In this document: piece after piece, positions 59,057 to 64,000 of the stretch
How the letters are laid out: every line of letters begins with the position of its first letter
Position numbering within the stretch: position 1 is the first letter of the stretch
Assembly: GCF_001592365.1 (NCBI RefSeq)
Contig: NZ_BCWU01000010.1
Span: forward strand, 93,898-157,897
Reading direction: 5' to 3'
Origin: Gordonia hydrophobica NBRC 16057
GTDB lineage: Bacteria; Actinomycetota; Actinomycetes; Mycobacteriales; Mycobacteriaceae
Length of the DNA stretch: 64,000 nt
Made by a program: the position numbers and the translations under genes
Notes under the pieces: model-generated
What the model was told of the DNA's origin: nothing
Database searches by the model: none
Seen by the model: only the letters and a program-made list of their open reading frames with translations

Positions 59057-59668
59057 CTATCCTGCTGAAAGCCCTTTCAGGCAAAATGAAACGAAGTACT
59101 CGACGTCGGCCGCGTCGGCGGGCTCGTCTAGGGACAACTGCCTGCGCATCAACCCCAGGGTCGCGGTGTACACGCTGTCGGTGCCGCGCGCGGGGTCGTC
59201 GACGCCGGACTCACACACGGGGCCGTAGAGCAGGTCGCGGAGCGGTTGGGTGAGTTGTAGGTCTTCCTGGCCCGAGTACGGCGTGGAGGTGAGCTGCCTG
59301 GTGACCGCACGACTGATACTGGCCAGCTTTGGATCGCCTACTTGCGCGAGCACACCTCGTATCCATCGATCGATTTGCGCGACAGGCGAGGGCTCCTTAG
59401 ACATCTGGTGCTCAAGGTACGACATCACGATGCCCACACCACGTTCCATGACCGCCAGGATGACGTCGTCTTTACCGGTGAAGTACCGATAAAAGGTCTT
59501 GTTCGACGTACCGGCTTCCGCGACGATGTCGGCGACCCGGGGCGCGGCAGGGGACGTGCGTTCCATTACGGTGGCCGCCGCGACCAGGATCCGTTCGACG
59601 TCGGCGGCCGCCTGACGCTGTCGCTTGTCCAGAGCGCGGTCGACCGCCGCACTCGCGCGTGAACTCAT
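59057..59668 (-). CDS. TetR-family transcriptional regulator
   Basis: The 203-aa protein has the HTH DVERILVAAATVMERTSPAAPRVADIVAEAGTSNKTFYRYFTGKDDVILAVMERG and a helical ligand domain. ATG 59668 with GGAGC upstream is preferred to the frame opening at 59767. It lies inside the kinase/SDR/ACAD/oxidoreductase operon and probably represses it at the palindrome 62865-62889. Confidence 0.88.
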   Translation of the reverse strand: MSSRASAAVDRALDKRQRQAAADVERILVAAATVMERTSPAAPRVADIVAEAGTSNKTFYRYFTGKDDVILAVMERGVGIVMSYLEHQMSKEPSPVAQIDRWIRGVLAQVGDPKLASISRAVTRQLTSTPYSGQEDLQLTQPLRDLLYGPVCESGVDDPARGTDSVYTATLGLMRRQLSLDEPADAADVEYFVSFCLKGLSAG

Positions 59669-59711
59669 GTTGCTCCTAGTGACGACTACAAGCGCCGAGA
59701 AGGACGCGGGG

Positions 59712-61031
59712 TCACGGTCCGGTTGGAGGTCCGGCTGGGACCGTCGGTACGTCGCCGACCAGGTCACCGTACTTGATTCTGGCCGCCTCGATCTTACGGC
59801 CGAGGAACTCGGACGGCCATTGTGGGTCGTCGGCGGTGTAGCTCTTGAGCAGACCGCGGGCCAGGTTCAGCTTGTGGACATCGGTGGGTCCGTCAGCCAG
59901 TCCCAGTGCGATACCGGTCATCAGCATGTCCACCAAAGGAAGCTGCTCGGTGGCTCCGAGACCCCCGTGAATCTGGATTGCCCGCAAGGTGATCGACTGG
60001 AGCACTTTGGGGGTGAGCACCTTGAGAGCAGCGATGTCGGTGCGTACGGCGTGCTCGCCCCTTTCATCGATCAGCCAGGCCGCATGTAAGACGGCGAGCC
60101 GGAAGGGCATGAGTTCGGTGTACGAGTCGGCGATGGCTGCCTGCACCAGCTGCTTGTCCGCGAGCAGAGAGCCTTTGGTCGTACGGCTCAGTGCCCGTTC
60201 GGCCATCATGTCGATGGCCTTCTGCGCGACTCCGATGGATCGCATAGCATGGTGCAGCCGGCCGCCGGCGAGACGTGATTGGGCGACTTCGAATCCGGCG
60301 CCTTCGGTGCCGAGCAATGCATCACCGCCGACCCGGACCGCGTCGTAGCGGACGAGCGAATGCCCAGGTTCATGCCGGTGGGCGCCGAACAGGTGGTGGC
60401 TGTCCTCGATGCTCAGCCCCTCGGTGTCGGCGGGTACCAGGAACGTGGTCGCACCACGGTGGACAGGCACGTCGGGGTCGGTGATCGCCACGACGATGAA
60501 GAACGAGGCGACCGCGGCGTTCGACGACCAGTACTTGCTACCGGTGATCACCCAGCCGTCGCCGTCACGTTCGGCCCTGGTGGTGAAGACGCCGGGATCG
60601 GCGCCGCCTTGGGGTTCGGTCATCGAGAAGCACGAGAATATCTCGCCGGCCAGCAGCGGGGCGAGATAGCGTTCGCGTTGGGCAGCTGTCCCGAATCTGG
60701 CGAGGATCTCCGCGTTGCCGGTATCGGGTGCCTGAGTACCGAAGACGATGGGCCCCCAGTCGGTCCGTCCCAGAATCTCGTTGATGAGTGTCAGCTTGAC
60801 GGCGCCGAAACCCTGACCGCCGAGTTCGGGCCCGAGGTGCGCGGCCCACAGCCCCTGATCGCGGACCCGTTGTTTCAGCGGGTCGACGATGGCGCGGCGT
60901 TCGTCGTTGAGCGGAAGATACTCGCATCCGGGGAAGAGTACGTCGAGGGGCTCGACCTCCTGTTCGACGAAGGTCTTGATCCAGTCGAGCTTGCGCTGAA
61001 AGTCCGGATCGGTGGAAAAGTCCCAGGCCAT
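59712..61031 (-). CDS. Acyl-CoA dehydrogenase, ACAD10/11-like (LvaC type)
   Basis: The 439-aa protein is longer than classical ACADs, has SMTEPQGGADPG in the middle and ends LADGPTDVHKLNLAR, where classical enzymes have EGTxEIQR. That LADGP-x2-VH motif marks the ACAD10/ACAD11 branch. In animals this branch is fused to an APH-like kinase domain, and together they remove a 4-hydroxyl by phosphorylation and elimination. Here the kinase-like gene is separate but in the same operon. ATG 61031 follows AAGGAG. Confidence 0.9.
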   Translation of the reverse strand: MAWDFSTDPDFQRKLDWIKTFVEQEVEPLDVLFPGCEYLPLNDERRAIVDPLKQRVRDQGLWAAHLGPELGGQGFGAVKLTLINEILGRTDWGPIVFGTQAPDTGNAEILARFGTAAQRERYLAPLLAGEIFSCFSMTEPQGGADPGVFTTRAERDGDGWVITGSKYWSSNAAVASFFIVVAITDPDVPVHRGATTFLVPADTEGLSIEDSHHLFGAHRHEPGHSLVRYDAVRVGGDALLGTEGAGFEVAQSRLAGGRLHHAMRSIGVAQKAIDMMAERALSRTTKGSLLADKQLVQAAIADSYTELMPFRLAVLHAAWLIDERGEHAVRTDIAALKVLTPKVLQSITLRAIQIHGGLGATEQLPLVDMLMTGIALGLADGPTDVHKLNLARGLLKSYTADDPQWPSEFLGRKIEAARIKYGDLVGDVPTVPAGPPTGP

Positions 61032-61053
61032 GGTCAAAGCTCCTTCGTCGTGT

Positions 61054-61815
61054 TCACGGGATGCCGCCGTCGACGCGAAGGGTCGATCCGCTGGTGTAGC
61101 TAGCGGCGTCTGACATCAAATACAGGGCAGCGCCGATGATCTCGGGCGGGTCGCCGGCCCGCTGCAGTGCATGGGCCTTACTCGCCTCCTTGGTGGCTTC
61201 GAGGTCCCAGTGCTTGCTGACGTCGGTGTAGAACGGCCCTGACATCAAGGTGTTGACACGGACCGCGGGCCCCAAGCTCAGGGCGAGTCCTTCGGTGAGC
61301 GCATTGAGGCCGGCTTTTGCCGCAGCGTAAGGGATGATGGGGGGCGTGGGCCGGATGGATCCGGTTGAACTCACATTGATGATGGAACCGCTGCCTGCCT
61401 TCTGCATCCGCTCTCCGAAGAGAACCGAGAGACGGAACGGTCCTTTGAGATTCAGGTTGACGACCGAATCGAACATCTTCTCGTTTACGTCGGCCAACGA
61501 CGCGTAGAGCGGTGACATTCCCGCGTTGTTGACAAGGACGTCGGCACGACCGAATCGGTCGTAGACGGCATCGGTGAGCCCGTCGAGCTGGTCCCACCGG
61601 CCCACATGCACACCGTAGGGCAGCGCAGTACGGCCGGTGGCGTTCTCGATCTCTTCGGCGGTCGCAGCACAGGACTCGAAGTCGCGACTGGCGATGACCA
61701 CGTCTGCGCCGCATTGCGCTGCGCCGAAGGCCATCTGGCGCCCGAGTCCCCGGCTGCCGCCGGTGATGACGACGACTCGGTCTGTCAAGTCGAACAGGGT
61801 GTCTGCATATCCCAT
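61054..61815 (-). CDS. Short-chain dehydrogenase/reductase (LvaD-like position)
   Basis: The 253-aa SDR has TGGSRGLGRQMAFGA, DVLVNNAGMSPLYAS, IINVSSTGS, YAAAKAGLN and TSGSTLRVDGGIP. ATG 61815 is one base after the kinase-like gene stop, with GGAG nine bases upstream. In the levulinate operon of Pseudomonas putida, an SDR likewise accompanies the kinase and dehydrogenase and helps interconvert 3- and 4-hydroxyacyl-CoAs; equivalence here is inference. Confidence 0.88.
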   Translation of the reverse strand: MGYADTLFDLTDRVVVITGGSRGLGRQMAFGAAQCGADVVIASRDFESCAATAEEIENATGRTALPYGVHVGRWDQLDGLTDAVYDRFGRADVLVNNAGMSPLYASLADVNEKMFDSVVNLNLKGPFRLSVLFGERMQKAGSGSIINVSSTGSIRPTPPIIPYAAAKAGLNALTEGLALSLGPAVRVNTLMSGPFYTDVSKHWDLEATKEASKAHALQRAGDPPEIIGAALYLMSDAASYTSGSTLRVDGGIP

Positions 61816-61816
61816 C

Positions 61817-62836
61817 TCACGCACTCTCCTTCTGGGTGGTCAGGTCGGCCGCGGTCGCGATCAGGTCGAGAATCAGCGGTCCGAAAGTCTCGATTTTGTC
61901 GTCCGCACGATCGCCCTTGACAAGTGCCGCGTAGCTCTTCTCGAGTACTACACCGAGTTTCCAGTTGGCCAGCACCAGGTAGTAGTGCAGGTCGGCGGTG
62001 GAGCGTCCGCTGATCTTCTCGTAGTGGGCGGTCAGTGCCGAGCGTTTCGGCATTCCTTCGAGGTCGACGTAGAAGTCGGTTCTGGGTGTTTCACCGTCCC
62101 AGCCCAGAAGTGCCCAGGCCAGGTCCAGGAGCGGGTCTCCAATGGTGGTCATCTCCCAGTCGATGATCGCTGCCAGTTCTGCGGGGGCCCCATGTGCGAA
62201 CATGACGTTGGCGAATTGGTAGTCCCCGTGCATGATTCCCGGCGACCATGTCGTCGGTCGATTGTTCCGTAGCCACTCTGCTGCGGTGTCGAGGCCGGGC
62301 AGCTCGCGGAACCGGTACTCGCCGAGGAAGGCGAGCCACCGGTCGACCTGCCGGTCGTGGAAGTTCTCCGGATGACCGAACCCGGTCAGCCCGCGATTGC
62401 GCCAATCGACCTTGGAGAGCTGCGCGATTCCACCGACGAGTTCGAATGCCAGCTCGCTGCGGGCTTCGAGATCGGTGTCGAACGGTGGGGCCCACCGCGC
62501 AGTCGGGCTCCATCCATCGATGGCTTTCATCAGATAGAACGGCGACCCGAGCACGTCTCCGGTCGGCTCGCCGGCGATGAGTTCGGCATGTGGGACGTCA
62601 GAACCTTTGAGTGCGGACAGCAATCGCAGTTCGCGCCGCAGACCGTCGAGTCGAGCGGAATCGGCACTTGCCGGGGGCATCCGCAGTACACCGTCGATGC
62701 CCTCACGAGTCACCCGGAACAGTTCATTCTGTGAGCCGCCGGTCAGGCGCTCGATCACCGGAGTCTCGCCATTGCCCGGTGCTCCGACATCGTCGAGCCA
62801 CCTCGCCAGTGCGGTGTGGTCTTCTGGGTCCTCCAC
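61817..62836 (-). CDS. APH-fold kinase-like protein (LvaA/ACAD10-11 kinase type)
   Basis: The 339-aa protein (from GTG 62836) has the kinase catalytic loop GIMHGDYQFANVMF near residue 203, the metal-binding IIDWEMTTIGDPLLDLAW and the early VIERLTGGSQNELFRV. Homologs next to ACAD10/11-type dehydrogenases phosphorylate 4-hydroxyacyl-CoA. The frame opens at ATG 62887, but those codons form a perfect palindrome; GTG 62836 with GGGAGG five bases upstream is the better start. It heads the leftward five-gene operon. Confidence 0.85.
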   Translation of the reverse strand: MEDPEDHTALARWLDDVGAPGNGETPVIERLTGGSQNELFRVTREGIDGVLRMPPASADSARLDGLRRELRLLSALKGSDVPHAELIAGEPTGDVLGSPFYLMKAIDGWSPTARWAPPFDTDLEARSELAFELVGGIAQLSKVDWRNRGLTGFGHPENFHDRQVDRWLAFLGEYRFRELPGLDTAAEWLRNNRPTTWSPGIMHGDYQFANVMFAHGAPAELAAIIDWEMTTIGDPLLDLAWALLGWDGETPRTDFYVDLEGMPKRSALTAHYEKISGRSTADLHYYLVLANWKLGVVLEKSYAALVKGDRADDKIETFGPLILDLIATAADLTTQKESA

Positions 62837-62864
62837 AGGTACCTCCCGGATCGGCAACGATTCA

Positions 62865-62889
62865 AAATGGAGAATAACATTCTCCATTT
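62865..62889. promoter_or_regulatory. Perfect 25-bp palindromic operator
   Basis: AAATGGAGAAT-N3-ATTCTCCATTT is a perfect 11-bp inverted repeat, A/T-rich for this genome and 28 bases before GTG 62836. It is most likely the TetR operator of the kinase/SDR/ACAD operon. Confidence 0.75.
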
Positions 62890-63092
62890 AGGAGGTCAAC
62901 GAGTGCACTATCGTCAATCCATCGCGGCGCAGCAAGAGCAACACCGGGTCGCGCCCCGCGAGGAAGGTCGTTGCCGATGCGGGTATGGCCGCGTCCCGCG
63001 AGATCGTCGCCGCCCGTCCTCCGCAGTAAGCCTCCGCCGGATCCGCGACGTCACAACCTATCGATGTAGACGGTCACCAGATCGGCGGGCTG

Positions 63093-63998
63093 TCACGGTC
63101 GAAGTTTGTGAAAGTAGTTCCCGGGTCCGACTTCGCGAAGGTCCTTCTCCATGCTGCCGTCGTAGAGCGACGGGTCTCCGTCCTCTCCGTACTCGTACCG
63201 CCAAGCCTGGCGCTTGTATGTCCAGTTGAGTGGCTGAAGTTCGTGGGCCCGCCGCCAGTGTGCGACCGCACCGGCGTGGTCGCCGGCGTTCTGCAGATGC
63301 TGTCCGATCTCGAAATGTGCTGCTGCAGTGGCAACATCGAGTGTTCTGGGACTGGAGCGTTCGACAACGTCTTCGGCCGATAGGACGTACTTGCTGGATC
63401 GTCCTGCGTGTGCCCAGTCGAGCACCATCTCGAGGTAGAGCTCGGGTTCCGCGGCGGCAGCGATTCCTCTGGTCATCTCGAGGCGTTCGAGTACCTCGGG
63501 CGTCAACCCCTCCTCGTCGCTCTTGAGTACTTCACGGGTCAGCGTCAGGGAGTTGCCGGTTTCGTTGGTTTCCCGTTCGAGGTCGGCCTGTCGTAGTTCT
63601 TCGAAGACCACCGCACGTCCCGGAAACGCGGTTTCGGGAGGCCGCACGATCATCCCGTCTTCGTCGATCCAGATACCACTGGGCACATTGGTCACTCCGA
63701 GTCGTTCGCCGAGGATGTGAGCCACATCGATCAGTGCCGGATGTCGAGGGGCGGCCCTCTCGACGAACTGTCGGCCGGCCTCCGGGCCCGCCGTATCCAT
63801 CGCGACAGTCACGATCTCAACGCCAAGCGGGCGAATGCGCTCGCGCAGTTCCTGCCATAGCGGAAGATCATGCGCGCACCCGCACCACGACGCCCAGGCC
63901 ACGAGAATGACCCGGGTGCCCAGCAGACTCGACAACGCGAAGGTGCCGCCGTCGAACGTCGGCAATTCTATCTCGGGTGCTTGGGCGGTGGTGAGCAT
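63093..63998 (-). CDS. Thioredoxin-fold (TlpA-like) protein with helical C-terminal domain
   Basis: The 301-aa frame begins at ATG 63998, two bases from the window edge, so a longer N-terminus is possible. Residues about 5-140 form a redoxin domain (LPTFDGGTFALSSLLGTRVILVAWASWC; GVTNVPSGIWIDEDG), and the rest is helical with a TPR-like stretch (FEIGQHLQNAGDHAGAVAHWRRAHELQPLNW). The usual WCxxC is WCGC (C39 and C41), so the redox site is atypical. No signal peptide is visible. Its role is not clear. Confidence 0.75.
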   Translation of the reverse strand: MLTTAQAPEIELPTFDGGTFALSSLLGTRVILVAWASWCGCAHDLPLWQELRERIRPLGVEIVTVAMDTAGPEAGRQFVERAAPRHPALIDVAHILGERLGVTNVPSGIWIDEDGMIVRPPETAFPGRAVVFEELRQADLERETNETGNSLTLTREVLKSDEEGLTPEVLERLEMTRGIAAAAEPELYLEMVLDWAHAGRSSKYVLSAEDVVERSSPRTLDVATAAAHFEIGQHLQNAGDHAGAVAHWRRAHELQPLNWTYKRQAWRYEYGEDGDPSLYDGSMEKDLREVGPGNYFHKLRP

Positions 63999-64000
63999 CT

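Noticed and set aside
1..64000. tRNA, rRNA, CRISPR, transposase, integrase or phage genes
   Set aside because: I looked for clover-leaf ends, regular spaced repeats and DDE or recombinase motifs and saw none; the repeats found are promoter/P450 duplications, one 20-bp tandem pair and terminators.

Overview
The window is high-GC DNA packed with acyl-CoA and lipid catabolism genes. It has a complete mce lipid-import operon, F420-type (LLM) oxidoreductases, an FprB-like ferredoxin reductase and an NDMA-type alcohol dehydrogenase. Together these point to an actinobacterium of the order Mycobacteriales (Gordonia, Rhodococcus, Williamsia or Mycobacterium-like); I cannot name the genus. I see no rRNA, tRNA, CRISPR array, transposase or phage gene.

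Layout. 0-6 kb: a MaoC hydratase/CitE-type lyase pair divergent from an acyl-CoA dehydrogenase, a GntR regulator and a two-domain (FadE34-like) acyl-CoA dehydrogenase. 6-10 kb: acyl-CoA synthetase, a 101-aa unknown, alpha-methylacyl-CoA racemase-like protein and enoyl-CoA hydratase in one operon. 10-15 kb: an MhpB-like extradiol dioxygenase with a SnoaL-like partner, an FprB-like reductase, and a lipoprotein solute-binding protein. 15-22 kb: thioesterases, alpha/beta hydrolase, SDR, TetR, LLM oxidoreductase and a class III CoA-transferase. 22-25 kb: an FAD monooxygenase divergent from a TetR/SnoaL pair. 25-28.6 kb: a branched-chain-amino-acid-type ABC transporter in which LivH, LivM and LivG are one 921-aa protein, followed by LivF. 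28.6-39.8 kb: duplicated promoter DNA and a broken P450 5' end, then mam-yrbEA-yrbEB-mceA to mceF, an intact P450 and its ferredoxin. 39.8-44 kb: two TetR regulators (one with two tandem DNA-binding domains, as in Mce3R), a heteromeric MaoC hydratase pair and a phosphotransferase. 44-58 kb: LLM oxidoreductase, aldehyde and alcohol dehydrogenases, a DUF35/thiolase-fold (Ltp2-like) pair, SDRs, amidohydrolase, a second P450, crotonases and a second DUF35. 58-63 kb: a leftward operon of kinase-like phosphotransferase, SDR, ACAD11-like dehydrogenase, TetR and quinone oxidoreductase. The right edge has a thioredoxin-fold protein.

How it may work (inference): the Mce complex and the Liv-type ABC transporter import a hydrophobic, branched substrate and a smaller acid. 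P450s with ferredoxin, then alcohol and aldehyde dehydrogenases, oxidise a terminal carbon to an acid. The synthetase activates it, the racemase fixes methyl-branch stereochemistry, and dehydrogenases, MaoC/crotonase hydratases and SDRs carry out beta-oxidation. The Ltp2/DUF35 pair would make a retro-aldol cleavage at a branched carbon. This matches the logic of sterol or isoprenoid side-chain breakdown, but the substrate is not proven by sequence.

The most interesting signals are: (1) a 9-kb mce unit bracketed by direct repeats of a P450 5' region, with a P450 remnant between two copies of the operon promoter; (2) a recurring GTGAC-N4-6-TGYCAG element in several promoters, suggesting one shared regulon; (3) a kinase/SDR/ACAD operon resembling the levulinate (lva) and ACAD10/11 4-hydroxyacid pathway, with a perfect palindrome that decides the start codon; (4) the LivH-LivM-LivG fusion; (5) a thiolase-fold protein with no nucleophilic cysteine paired with a DUF35 protein.
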